Positions 30,837-39,555 of a DNA stretch of 64,000 bases are shown here, one piece after another. Below the pieces are notes generated by a model, which was given only the letters and a program-made list of their open reading frames with translations, did not search any database and was not told the origin of the DNA. Position 1 is the first letter of the stretch. Every line of letters starts with the position of its first letter. The stretch lies in NCBI RefSeq assembly GCF_030263935.1, contig NZ_CP127162.1, forward strand, positions 4,616,001 to 4,680,000, read 5' to 3'. This stretch comes from Paenibacillus polygoni. Lineage in GTDB: Bacteria > Bacillota > Bacilli > Paenibacillales > Paenibacillaceae. The position numbers and the translations under genes were made by a program.

Positions 30837-33656
30837 TTAGGCAATCGTAAATCGACTCATTCGAACGCCTTTGGGAAGAATAATATAAACATCCTGCACT
30901 CCTGCTGCTTCAGTAAGTGTAGTGAATACCGTCTGCCAGCCCTGTACTCCTCTGGCCGCGACTTGCGCCGTACCTGCAAGCTTCCCGTTTGGTGCGCCAA
31001 GTCGAATCTCAATCTCTGCATTTGAAAATTCACTGGATACACGTCCCGTAAAGCCCGCACTTCCCGCTCCAAAATCAGCTCCTTGATAGAGTACCCAGCT
31101 GGTATCTTCTAAAGATCTTACGCAGCTTCCGCTTTCTTTGCACTCATCCAGATCCACACCACTGTAGTCATCGTAATTCTCTGCACGTGTTTCAAGTGCC
31201 AGATTCCGAGGAGGGATCACCTCACCATTCACCTGAATGTCAGCGGTAACCTGAATATCTGCAGATGATCTTCCAATCAGAATACGATAGCTGCCTGTCT
31301 CTACACAGTATTTGTTTCGCGTTACATCCCAGAAGGCAAGCTCAGAAGCCGGTAATTCAAAGGTAACGGTCTTCGTCTCCCCTGGTGATAAGTGAATGCG
31401 GCGGAATCCTTTCAGGGTTTTGAGCGGACGCTTCACACGAGACTCGTTCGCACGAATATACAATTGAACCACTTCATCACTTGAAACTTGGCTAACATTC
31501 GTAATATCTACACGGACCGTAATTATATCTTCTTCACTGATCTCACTCGCACTCAGTCTAAGATTGTCATACTTGAAACTAGCATACGTTAAGCCATGAC
31601 CGAATGGATACAGCACATCACCTTTGAAATACTGATACGTTCTTTCCGATTTGATAATGTCGTAATCTTTGATATGAGTCAGTTGATCTTCGGATTTATA
31701 CCAAGTCATATTCAGTCTGCCTGCCGGTGCATAGTCCCCGAATAAGACATCAGCGATCGCATTTCCTATCTCCTGTCCTGCATGAGATGTATATAGAATC
31801 GCAGGGACGTTCTCTTCTACCCAGTTCATTGTAAAAGGATAGGCTCCCACAACAACGACAACTGTATTTGGATTCGCCTCATAAACCGCTTCTATTAGAC
31901 GCTGCTGTGACTGAGGAAGCTCAAGACCCGGGCGGTCAATCTCTTCTTTTCCGTTAATCAGCGGATTATTCCCTACAAAAACAATCGCTGTATCCGCTGA
32001 TTTAGCTGCTTCCACTGCTTCTGCTATACCGTCAGATACGACTTCAAGTTTAAATTTCTCTTCCGTTCCCACTTCAGTAATTGTTTCCTTCACAGCAAGC
32101 GCCGCAGTGCCGCCATTTGGGGCCGTTACTTTTTTGCCGTTCCAAGTACTGATTCCTATCGTACTATCTTCTTGGGGCAAGAGGTGAAGGATTTCTTTTA
32201 CGAACCAGCCGTACGCTTCATCTGCAGAAGCAGTTAACTGCTCTTCGTCAGATGTAAGTAACTTGCCGCTCGATTCCGCTCGCAGCGTTACACTCCCAAA
32301 TCCCCAGTCGGATAAAATAAACGTCTCTGCTGTGCCGTTCATTGCTACAGGCGGGTTCTCCCCGTCTAGTACCCCGACTTTTTTGCCGCTCGCAGCAGAA
32401 GTAAGAATGATGCGATCATTCGCATCACAGTATTGTACTTGTTTACCTGCAAGCTTCTTCTGAATTGCCTCAAGCGGAGTTACTTTATAAGGAAGGGTAC
32501 CTGCATACCAATCCCGAAGGACCACGCCGCCAAGTTCACCGATAACAGCCGCACTTTGCAGCTTCTCTTTGTTCAGCGGGAGGGTATTCTGTTCGTTTTT
32601 CAAAAGAACCATTTGTTTCTTCGCTGCCTTTAATGATAAGGCTTTTGCTTCTTCGGTCATGAATACTTCCTCACCAATGGAGGCATAAGGATTCAGCTCG
32701 GCTGGATCAAATTCTCCTAGTCGGAAGCGCACACGGAATGTATTGAACAGTGCTTCATCAAGATCCGACTCCATTAGTGTCCCGATCTGGAGTCCTTCTC
32801 TTATGGCTTTTTTAGATAAATCCGCATCATCTGTAATACTGTCAATGCCGGCGTGAATGGATTCTACTACTCCCGGCGTATGAGAATCATAATATTTGTG
32901 ATCATTGTGAATTCCCATCACATCACCTGCATCGCTGACGATAAAGCCATCCATTCCCCATTCGCCTTTGACGACTTCTTTGACAAAAGGATGCAGCAGT
33001 GCCGGCGTTCCATTAATGGAGTTGTAAGCTGTCATCATGGACTGGGCTCCGCCTTTTAAGAAAGGCTTCTCAAATGCTTTCAAATAATATTCACGCATAT
33101 TCCTAGGATCAATACTTGAAGACCCGCTGCCGCGATCAACTTCATTATTGTTAGCCAGAAAATGCTTCAATGTCGCTATCGATTTATAATATTTAGGGTG
33201 ATCTCCTTGCATCCCTTTGACAAGGCTCGTTGTCAGTTCACCTGTAAGCTCAGGGTCTTCTCCGTATGCTTCTTCATTACGTCCCCATCTTGGGTCGCGC
33301 TCCATATCTACCGTTGGTGCCCACAAGGTCAGCCCATTCACTTCTGGATTTCGTTTGTAAAATACCCTGGCTTCATCGCCAATAACCGAACCGATCTCTT
33401 CCATCAGTTCCGTATCCCACGTATGAGCGAGTCCTACCGGCTGCGGAAAGCTCGTCGCTTCACCCAACCAAGCGAGACCATGTGCTGCTTCAGTCCCATG
33501 TTTGTAAGCGTCTACACCAAGCCGCTCGATAGCGGGCTGATATTGCAACATCGATTCTATTTTTTCATCAAGCGTAAATCTCGAAATCAGGTCTTTTACA
33601 CGCAGATCTAAATCAAGTTCTGTATCTTGAAAAGGAAATTGCACTGCTTTTGACAT
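30837..33656 (-). CDS. Glycoside hydrolase family 3 enzyme with C-terminal carbohydrate-binding module
   Basis: A 939-residue GH3 enzyme of the beta-glucosidase/beta-xylosidase type acting on oligosaccharides. The N-terminal barrel has LWAPTVDMERDPRWGRNEEAYGEDP, split around residues 111-135, KHFLANN, and the catalytic nucleophile Asp242 in FIVSDAGDVMG. The C-terminal GH3 domain is interrupted by an insertion (about residues 400-470) resembling a fascin/beta-trefoil-like fold (RIILTSAASGKKVGVL). A fibronectin-III-like domain follows (DVTRNKY, SYRILIGRSS), then a CBM6-like module (EIRLGAPNGKLAGTAQV). There is no signal peptide, so it is probably intracellular. Start ATG 33656 follows AAAGGAGAAG. 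Substrate specificity is not assignable. Confidence 0.92.
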   Translation of the reverse strand: MSKAVQFPFQDTELDLDLRVKDLISRFTLDEKIESMLQYQPAIERLGVDAYKHGTEAAHGLAWLGEATSFPQPVGLAHTWDTELMEEIGSVIGDEARVFYKRNPEVNGLTLWAPTVDMERDPRWGRNEEAYGEDPELTGELTTSLVKGMQGDHPKYYKSIATLKHFLANNNEVDRGSGSSSIDPRNMREYYLKAFEKPFLKGGAQSMMTAYNSINGTPALLHPFVKEVVKGEWGMDGFIVSDAGDVMGIHNDHKYYDSHTPGVVESIHAGIDSITDDADLSKKAIREGLQIGTLMESDLDEALFNTFRVRFRLGEFDPAELNPYASIGEEVFMTEEAKALSLKAAKKQMVLLKNEQNTLPLNKEKLQSAAVIGELGGVVLRDWYAGTLPYKVTPLEAIQKKLAGKQVQYCDANDRIILTSAASGKKVGVLDGENPPVAMNGTAETFILSDWGFGSVTLRAESSGKLLTSDEEQLTASADEAYGWFVKEILHLLPQEDSTIGISTWNGKKVTAPNGGTAALAVKETITEVGTEEKFKLEVVSDGIAEAVEAAKSADTAIVFVGNNPLINGKEEIDRPGLELPQSQQRLIEAVYEANPNTVVVVVGAYPFTMNWVEENVPAILYTSHAGQEIGNAIADVLFGDYAPAGRLNMTWYKSEDQLTHIKDYDIIKSERTYQYFKGDVLYPFGHGLTYASFKYDNLRLSASEISEEDIITVRVDITNVSQVSSDEVVQLYIRANESRVKRPLKTLKGFRRIHLSPGETKTVTFELPASELAFWDVTRNKYCVETGSYRILIGRSSADIQVTADIQVNGEVIPPRNLALETRAENYDDYSGVDLDECKESGSCVRSLEDTSWVLYQGADFGAGSAGFTGRVSSEFSNAEIEIRLGAPNGKLAGTAQVAARGVQGWQTVFTTLTEAAGVQDVYIILPKGVRMSRFTIA

Positions 33657-33925
33657 GTTCTCTTCTCCTTTGATCACCAAATTGGCTTATTTACCAATAT
33701 TACCAAAAGTGAATCGCTTACAATACCCATATTTTATTTTCTAAAACGTTTTTTATAAGTCTAGTATAAGAGCCGATCTGCAGAAATAATAGGAGAAAAA
33801 ACACACCGCTGGATTTATTTCTAAAATATATCCATACACAGAGTTTCTATTTATATGCAGGTGGTAATAATTGAAAAAAAAGATACGTATGTACCCTGAA
33901 CTATTATTATAGGAGGTTTTTTGCT

Positions 33926-35479
33926 TTGAATAACCATATCGAACCTTGGTCTGCCACTGAGCTGCCCAAAACTCCAGAATCCATGTGGCGCGATACCACT
34001 CCTCTGCCTACCTTTCCTAAACTGCAGGAAAATCTAGTGACGGATGTAACAATCGTCGGGGCAGGTATCACCGGTATAACTACCGCTTATCTTCTTGCGA
34101 AAGAAGGATACAAAGTCACCCTGATCGAGGCAGGCATGATCCTTAATGGAACCACAGGACACACCACCGCCAAAATCACTTCCCAGCATGGTCTGATCTA
34201 TAACGAACTCTTGCAGCACTTTGGCCATGAAAAAGCTCGGCTGTATTACGAAGCAAATGAAGAAGCCCTTCGTTTTATCCGCAGTGTCGTGACCGAGATG
34301 GAGATCGACTGCCAATTAAGTGAAGAGAATGCGTATATTTATCTTCAAGCAGAAGATGAGAAAGAACAGAAGAAGATGGAGGATGAATTTGACGCTTATA
34401 AACAGCTCAGCATCCCCGGTGTATGGCATGACCGCCTAACCATTCCTGTCCCAGCGGTATGCGGCATCAGTCTGCCAAATCAGGCACGATTCCATCCGCT
34501 GCAATACCTTAAGAAATTAACGGAGGAGCTTGTCAGCCTTGGTGTTCAAATCTATGAAAAGACAACAGCAGCGAATCTCGAAGAGAATGAGGATCATGTA
34601 AAAGTCTTTTTAGAGAATAGTGACCGCCATATTACAAGTAAATATGTTGTGTCCGCAAGTCACTTCCCTTTCCATGACCCTAGGCTGTATTTTGCCCGAA
34701 TGCATGCCGAACGCTCTTATGCGATTGCCATTGAACCGGAAACCTCTTACGAAGGGGATATGTACATTAGCATTGATACACCGGAACGATCCCTGCGCTC
34801 TGTGCAGTATGGTGATAAGAATCTGCTGATTGTCGGCGGCGAGAATCATAAGACGGGACAAGGCATCAGTACACATGAGCATTATGAGAAACTCCTTACC
34901 TTTGCCGGTGAACATTTTGGTGTTAAAAAAGTATACTTCCGCTGGTCAGCACAAGACCTGATTACGATTGATAAGGTGCCTTTTATCGGTCCTATTGGAG
35001 GAGCCTACAACCGGGTATTCGTCGGAACAGGGTATGGTAAATGGGGGATGACAACGGGAACCGTTGCAGGAAGACTTCTTACCGATCTCATCATGAAGAG
35101 AAGCAATCCTTATGCAGAGTTATATGATCCGGGCCGATTTAAGGCAGATCCATCGATCAAAAACGCAATCAAAGAAAATCTGAATGTGGTAAAAGAATTA
35201 ATTACAGGAAAAGTCGATCTTTCTCATCCTAAATTAGGTGATCTGGGGACAGACGAAGGCTCGGTCGTATGGCACGAAGGGAAACGGGCAGGCGCCTATA
35301 AAGACCCAGAAGGCAAAGTACATCTTGTAGATCGTACCTGTACTCATCTTGGATGTGAAGTGGAATGGAATTCAGGGGAACGCTCTTGGGATTGTCCGTG
35401 CCATGGGTCCCGTTATTCCTATGATGGAACGGTTATGGAAGGACCTGCTTCCGAACCGCTTAAGAAGCTGGATGCTTAA
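33926..35479 (+). CDS. FAD-dependent DAO-type oxidoreductase with C-terminal Rieske domain (YhfW-like)
   Basis: 517 residues. The N-terminal DAO/GlcD-like flavoprotein has the dinucleotide motif VTIVGAGITGITTAYLLAKEG around residues 42-62 and a late FVGTGYGKWGMTTGTVAG FAD site. The C-terminal Rieske [2Fe-2S] domain has the C-x-H and C-x2-H ligands Cys472-His474 (CTHLGC) and Cys490-His493 (CPCHG). The architecture is that of B. subtilis YhfW, whose substrate is unknown. The start is TTG 33926, nine bases after AGGAGG; no better start exists. It is monocistronic and lies near two Rieske-less DAO flavoproteins, so a shared redox pathway is possible but unproven. Confidence 0.9.
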   Translation: MNNHIEPWSATELPKTPESMWRDTTPLPTFPKLQENLVTDVTIVGAGITGITTAYLLAKEGYKVTLIEAGMILNGTTGHTTAKITSQHGLIYNELLQHFGHEKARLYYEANEEALRFIRSVVTEMEIDCQLSEENAYIYLQAEDEKEQKKMEDEFDAYKQLSIPGVWHDRLTIPVPAVCGISLPNQARFHPLQYLKKLTEELVSLGVQIYEKTTAANLEENEDHVKVFLENSDRHITSKYVVSASHFPFHDPRLYFARMHAERSYAIAIEPETSYEGDMYISIDTPERSLRSVQYGDKNLLIVGGENHKTGQGISTHEHYEKLLTFAGEHFGVKKVYFRWSAQDLITIDKVPFIGPIGGAYNRVFVGTGYGKWGMTTGTVAGRLLTDLIMKRSNPYAELYDPGRFKADPSIKNAIKENLNVVKELITGKVDLSHPKLGDLGTDEGSVVWHEGKRAGAYKDPEGKVHLVDRTCTHLGCEVEWNSGERSWDCPCHGSRYSYDGTVMEGPASEPLKKLDA

Positions 35480-35544
35480 ATTAGTCTTACTATGCTGAAG
35501 GAAATCATTACCCACCATAAATTACTTGTTTCTTATTTATAAAA

Positions 35545-35593
35545 TTATGGTATTGAAAAGAACAGAATGTTGAATGTTGACCCTATACCATAA
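35545..35593. promoter_or_regulatory. Inverted repeat TTATGGTAT/ATACCATAA before the first DAO paralogue
   Basis: Nine-base perfect arms at 35545-35553 and 35585-35593, separated by 31 bases. It could be a two-half-site operator or a long hairpin. The paralogue at 39.5 kb has no matching repeat upstream. Confidence 0.4.
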
Positions 35594-35623
35594 AATAAAA
35601 CAGAAATAAGGGAGGCTCCCGCT

Positions 35624-36838
35624 ATGGATCTACAAAGCGGTACACTATACTGGCCAACAACGGTGGGTAATGCTCCGGAGTATCCTTCATTAACGAAGGA
35701 TATTTCTTGTGATGCACTGATTATTGGAGGCGGCAGTTCCGGCGCACAAAGTGCTTACAGGCTTGCTAAGCAAGGTTTACGTGTCGTTGTGGTTGATAAA
35801 CGCACCATCGGCGGCGGAAGCTCTAGTACAAATACGGCACTCATTCAATATGCAGGTGACAAAAGTTTAGCTGAGCTGTCAGCAAGTTTCGGAGAAGAAA
35901 CAGCCGTACGCCATCTAAAACTTTGCGAACAAGCGATTACAGATATTGAAGAAGCCTGTGCTAACATCGAGGATCAGGCTGATTTCATTAGAAGAGACAG
36001 CCTGTACTATGCTTCTACTGCTGAAGATGTGCCTGCCTTGAAGAAAGAGTATGATCTGTTATCCAAGCATGGATTTAAAGTTGAATATTGGGACGATAAC
36101 CAAATTGCCGGGCTCTATCCTTTCCGCAAGGCAGGAGCCATATTTTATTCCAATGACGCTGAAATGAATCCGCTCAAATACATTTACGGGTTATTCCGGC
36201 AAGTAGAACAACTTGGAGGGAGAATATACTGCAATACGGAGATTACAGGAAAAACTTTTGAAAAAGATACTGCAGTTTTTAAGACAAAGAACGGCCATAC
36301 TATCACTGCTAAATATGTCATCATGGCTGCAGGTTACGAGCAAGCAGAGATTACACCTAGTGACAATACAACCATTACAAGCTCTTACGTCGTAATTACA
36401 AAACCTGTTTCTGACTTTACAAGCTGGTACAAACGAAGCCTGATCTGGGAAACTGCCAGACCCTATCTATATATGCGAACTACGAAGGATAATCGGATCA
36501 TTATTGGCGGAATGGACCAAGATACGGATCAGACACTAAGCCGGGATGCGAAAATTGGTCAGGGTCGCGATAAGCTGATGAAGGCTCTCCATTACTTATT
36601 CCCTGAGATCAACGCAGAACCTGAATTTGCACAGGGAGCTTTTTTTGCCGGCACGGTAGATGGTCTGCCGATGATTGGAAGGAACGAAGAGTATCCAAAC
36701 TGTTTTTATATTATGGCTTATGGTGATAATGGAACCGTCTATAATATGAATCTTTCGAAAATCGTCACTGATGTAATTACAAAGGGAAACAGTCCAGATC
36801 TTGACTTGTACCTACATACTAAACCTAAAGTACATTAA
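35624..36838 (+). CDS. FAD-dependent DAO-type oxidoreductase, paralogue 1
   Basis: A 404-residue flavoprotein of the DAO family (glycine/D-amino-acid-oxidase fold) that oxidises amino or hydroxy groups of small substrates. FAD motif: ALIIGGGSSGAQSAYRLAKQ (about residues 31-50), with the conserved STNTALIQYAGDKS and a late GYGDNGTVYN-type FAD contact (AYGDNGTVYNM). It is closely similar along its whole length to the gene at 39556-40776, with the same N-terminal SGxLYWPTT. The start ATG at 35624 follows AAGGGAGG. It is transcribed from its own promoter region and ends at a strong bidirectional terminator. No substrate is known; an uncharacterised Bacillales family. Confidence 0.85.
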   Translation: MDLQSGTLYWPTTVGNAPEYPSLTKDISCDALIIGGGSSGAQSAYRLAKQGLRVVVVDKRTIGGGSSSTNTALIQYAGDKSLAELSASFGEETAVRHLKLCEQAITDIEEACANIEDQADFIRRDSLYYASTAEDVPALKKEYDLLSKHGFKVEYWDDNQIAGLYPFRKAGAIFYSNDAEMNPLKYIYGLFRQVEQLGGRIYCNTEITGKTFEKDTAVFKTKNGHTITAKYVIMAAGYEQAEITPSDNTTITSSYVVITKPVSDFTSWYKRSLIWETARPYLYMRTTKDNRIIIGGMDQDTDQTLSRDAKIGQGRDKLMKALHYLFPEINAEPEFAQGAFFAGTVDGLPMIGRNEEYPNCFYIMAYGDNGTVYNMNLSKIVTDVITKGNSPDLDLYLHTKPKVH

Positions 36839-36852
36839 CACGATTATTCTAC

Positions 36853-36914
36853 AAAAAAAAAGGTCTTAACTTTAGTTTGGAGGATATATCCAACTTAAGT
36901 TAAGACCTTTTTTT
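36853..36914. terminator. Bidirectional terminator between DAO paralogue 1 and the YrhK-like gene
   Basis: Long stem AAAGGTCTTAACTT(t)AGTTTGG against CCAACTT(a)AGTTAAGACCTTT, with A tract before and T tract after. It serves both converging genes. Confidence 0.92.
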
Positions 36915-36932
36915 ACTGGATGGATTCAAAAT

Positions 36933-37331
36933 TCACTTGAGTTCTGACTTCAGATAGGCCTCTTCTTCGGTTTGTGATTCTCCTTCCACCGAAGAATGCC
37001 GATCTCTATAATCCCATTTTTTTAGTTTTACTAGGTAGGACATGCGGATTAAAGAACGAACAAGCATTTGAATACTCCCTAAGATGAACATGATTGAACC
37101 AATCACTTTTAAATCTGGATAGAAGAGAAAAAAACTACCGACCAGATACAAAATGGCTGTTACGATCTCACTCGCCATATGGGCTGTTTCATAACGATTT
37201 CTTATTTCAATTCTTTTTTTAACAAGTGAATTTTTCTTTCGATGTAAATGTACACGAAACCCTCTTTTTTTCCCTGAAGGGTTGCGTGAAGTTTTTTCTT
37301 TATCAATATCAGTATGAATTTTAGCTTTCAC
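36933..37331 (-). CDS. YrhK-like membrane protein
   Basis: About 132 residues. The N-terminal 60 residues are strongly basic (Lys/Arg-rich, HRKKNSLVKKRIEIRNRYE). A YrhK-like segment follows, with two hydrophobic helices (IVTAILYLVGSFFLFYPDL and VIGSIMFILGSIQMLVRSLI), then a short acidic C-terminus. A small two-helix membrane protein with a cationic, probably cytoplasmic head is expected. The reading frame extends to 37502, but the start is placed at GTG 37331, seven bases after GGAGGG, because the extra N-terminus shows no family features and no site. Role unknown; it is divergent from the PadR cassette. Confidence 0.75.
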   Translation of the reverse strand: MKAKIHTDIDKEKTSRNPSGKKRGFRVHLHRKKNSLVKKRIEIRNRYETAHMASEIVTAILYLVGSFFLFYPDLKVIGSIMFILGSIQMLVRSLIRMSYLVKLKKWDYRDRHSSVEGESQTEEEAYLKSELK

Positions 37332-37541
37332 GTTCCATCCCTCCTTCTGCAAATTTACCCGAATGGCGCAGGATAAAACGATTTTCACGATGTTTTCACA
37401 CTTGAAATCCATAGCAAAAAGGATATCTTTCCTAAAATTTATAGGAAAAGGTAGTAAATAATGTACAGTAGTGTATAATAAACAGTACATAGTATAGAAC
37501 ATTAGTTAACGTTATTTCATAACATGAAAGGAACATATAGG

Positions 37542-37871
37542 ATGAATGTGAATACTCAGTTTAAAAAGGGCGTACTTGAGCTGTGTGTCCTCGTCCTAAT
37601 CCACCGCAGAGACCGTTATGGATATGAACTGGCTCAAGCCGTATCTCAGCATATTGAAATTGCAGAAGGTGCCTTATACCCCCTCCTCAGACGGCTTGTA
37701 TCTGATGGATACTGTACAACTTATCTTAGGGAATCTACCGAAGGCCCCCCAAGAAAATATTACCGACTTACAGAGACGGGCGTACATTATATGCGTGTAC
37801 TGCAGTCTGAATGGAATGAATTTGTAGACAGCGTCAGCTCCCTGCTGAAGGAAGGAGAAGCTAATGAATAG
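37542..37871 (+). CDS. PadR family transcriptional regulator
   Basis: A 109-residue winged-helix regulator of the PadR-like family (short type). It shows MNVNTQFKKGVLELCVLVLI, DRYGYELAQAVSQ, the recognition helix AEGALYPLLRRLVSDGYC and the wing PPRKYYRLTETG. It should repress its own operon until a ligand or surface stress relieves it. Start ATG 37542 has AAAGGA about nine bases upstream; an ATG at 37524 precedes that site. It overlaps the DUF1700 gene by eight bases, and a DUF4097 gene follows, the classic PadR-DUF1700-DUF4097 trio of Firmicutes envelope-associated cassettes. Confidence 0.92.
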   Translation: MNVNTQFKKGVLELCVLVLIHRRDRYGYELAQAVSQHIEIAEGALYPLLRRLVSDGYCTTYLRESTEGPPRKYYRLTETGVHYMRVLQSEWNEFVDSVSSLLKEGEANE

Positions 37872-38505
37872 GCTTCAGTTTATGAACAGAATGAAAGAAG
37901 GACTGGTTCCCCTTGAAGCTCAAGAACGCGCAGAACTACTCAGTGACTACGAGCAGCATTTTGATATGGGACTGTCCGAAGGAAAAAGCGAAATAGAGAT
38001 AGCTGTTGAACTAGGAAATCCAGAAGATTTAATAAAGGAAGCGCTGGGTGACCGTTATTTTCAAGATTTTCAAGATAGGGAGCTCTTGTCACAGGGGCGC
38101 GTTCACAATGAAGAGCAGATCCCGAACAATAAGTCGTCACAAGGATCTCCTGCTCTTCCCAAAGAAACATCAAACCAAGGAACGACTGCGCGTTTCTTTA
38201 GAGCAACCGGATTGGTATTCTTAAATCTCCTTCTTGCCTTGCCGATCGCTCTAACGATTTGGGCTCTGTGGATCTCAGTGGCTGGAATATCCGTATCGGG
38301 CATCCTCGCTCCCCTACTTGCCATCCTTGATTTTATTATGGTTCATCAGCAAGTCGTGCTCCCTGAACTTTTTGTCAGTCTTGTTTTTTTGGGATTAGGT
38401 ATTCTGGTCGGAATCTTCGCTCTTTGGTCTATGAGAAGACTAGGGCAATGGACTGCAGGATATTTCAAGTGGAACCGCACAGTACTGAAAGGAGAGGAGC
38501 ATTAA
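37864..38505 (+). CDS. DUF1700 membrane protein
   Basis: A 213-residue protein of the DUF1700 (HAAS-like) group. The cytoplasmic N-terminal helical domain is typical (NRLQFMNRMKEGLVPLEAQE, RAELLSDYEQHF, GKSEIEIAVELGNPEDLIKEAL). Three or so transmembrane helices follow (FLNLLLALPIALTIWALWIS, ISVSGILAPLLAILDF, ELFVSLVFLGLGILVGIFAL). The HAAS part is thought to sense or bind partners and couple to PadR regulators. It overlaps padR by eight bases and is followed by the DUF4097 gene with a one-base gap, so the three are co-translated. Biochemical function is unknown. Confidence 0.88.
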   Translation: MNRLQFMNRMKEGLVPLEAQERAELLSDYEQHFDMGLSEGKSEIEIAVELGNPEDLIKEALGDRYFQDFQDRELLSQGRVHNEEQIPNNKSSQGSPALPKETSNQGTTARFFRATGLVFLNLLLALPIALTIWALWISVAGISVSGILAPLLAILDFIMVHQQVVLPELFVSLVFLGLGILVGIFALWSMRRLGQWTAGYFKWNRTVLKGEEH

Positions 38506-38506
38506 T

Positions 38507-39466
38507 ATGAAAAATGCTATAAGGCTTGCCATTCTCTGCATTGTGGTCGGTCTCATCGGAGTTACCTTATTCGGATATGAATTCGGGGACAAACGTGAAG
38601 ACTATGATCAAAAGCTAAGCTTTGACGCGGCGAATGTGAATTCCCTGCTAGTCCAAACCGAAGACAGCACGAACATCGTATTTACTTCAACTGACGATGA
38701 TCAGGTCTCCGTCCATTTTAAAGGAAAATGGAACCCAGATACCATAGAGCAGCTTAACCAACTTCAGCCAGAAAACGCCCTGCTAACGATTAATACCCGC
38801 TCAAAAGATTCGTTCTCCTTCTTTAGCTTCTCCACCGATTTTAGTAAAAATGAAATGGAAATTTCCGTTCCGAAACAAAAGAGACTTTCGGAATTCACAC
38901 TTGAAATTGTCTCAAGCGATCAGAATATCACGGGTCTTAATGCAGATCGAATCACGCTTACTTCTACCTCAGGTAATCTGAATTTGAACAATATCAAAGC
39001 CAATGCATTTTCTGCAAAACTCACTTCCGGCGAGGTGAAGGCAGATCAGGTCGAGGTTGCCGAGGCTGTCAGCTTTGAACTCACTTCTGGAAACGTAAAG
39101 CTCAGCTCCATAGAGGCTGACGAAATTACGATGAAGCTCCAGTCAGGGGATGTTAAGATCGAAGATATCCAAGGGGATCTTAAGGCAAGCCTTACTTCTG
39201 GAAATCTGAAAATAAATGGACTAACCGGTGAAGGAACGATTCGCATGAAATCGGGTGATATTCAACTTGTCCAAAATACAGCAGCAGGCTTAGATATTGA
39301 AACAATCTCGGGAAATATTAATGTCACCGCGGCCAGTGACTTTGCTGGATACTTTGATGCACAGACCGTATCAGGTAATGTGCGTACCCCGGACTCTTTG
39401 CGAATAGGACCCGAACTCATAAAGATACGTGCCACTTCAGGCAATATCAACATTACACAGCCCTAA
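38507..39466 (+). CDS. DUF4097 beta-helix repeat protein
   Basis: A 319-residue protein with an N-terminal membrane anchor or signal (LAILCIVVGLIGVTLFGYEF) and then a parallel beta-helix of DUF4097 repeats. The repeats are visible as a recurring S-G-(N/D/E)-(V/L/I)-K/N pattern about every 20 residues (TSTSGNLNLN, TSGEVKADQV, TSGNVKLSSI, QSGDVKIEDI, TSGNLKINGL, KSGDIQLVQN, ISGNINVTA, VSGNVRTPD, TSGNINITQ). It is probably exported and membrane-anchored, facing the wall. It is the last gene of the PadR-DUF1700-DUF4097 unit, with a one-base gap to the previous gene. No catalytic residues are apparent; a structural or sensing role at the envelope is inferred. Confidence 0.9.
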   Translation: MKNAIRLAILCIVVGLIGVTLFGYEFGDKREDYDQKLSFDAANVNSLLVQTEDSTNIVFTSTDDDQVSVHFKGKWNPDTIEQLNQLQPENALLTINTRSKDSFSFFSFSTDFSKNEMEISVPKQKRLSEFTLEIVSSDQNITGLNADRITLTSTSGNLNLNNIKANAFSAKLTSGEVKADQVEVAEAVSFELTSGNVKLSSIEADEITMKLQSGDVKIEDIQGDLKASLTSGNLKINGLTGEGTIRMKSGDIQLVQNTAAGLDIETISGNINVTAASDFAGYFDAQTVSGNVRTPDSLRIGPELIKIRATSGNINITQP

Positions 39467-39555
39467 TCTCCCTCCTCTGCCATCTTTGTATGCATAAGCC
39501 CTTGTTCATCCATACTAAAGCCAATCTAAGATAAATAAGGAGGCTTTACGTCCTA

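Noticed and set aside
33741-33754. cre-like CTAAAACGTTTTTT upstream of the GH3 gene
   Set aside because: It lacks the TG and the C of the cre consensus and is mostly an A/T run around ACGT; too weak to call.
37332-37502. N-terminal extension of the YrhK-like protein
   Set aside because: The extra 57 codons have no ribosome site and run into the divergent PadR promoter region; the GTG at 37331 has GGAGGG at the right distance.
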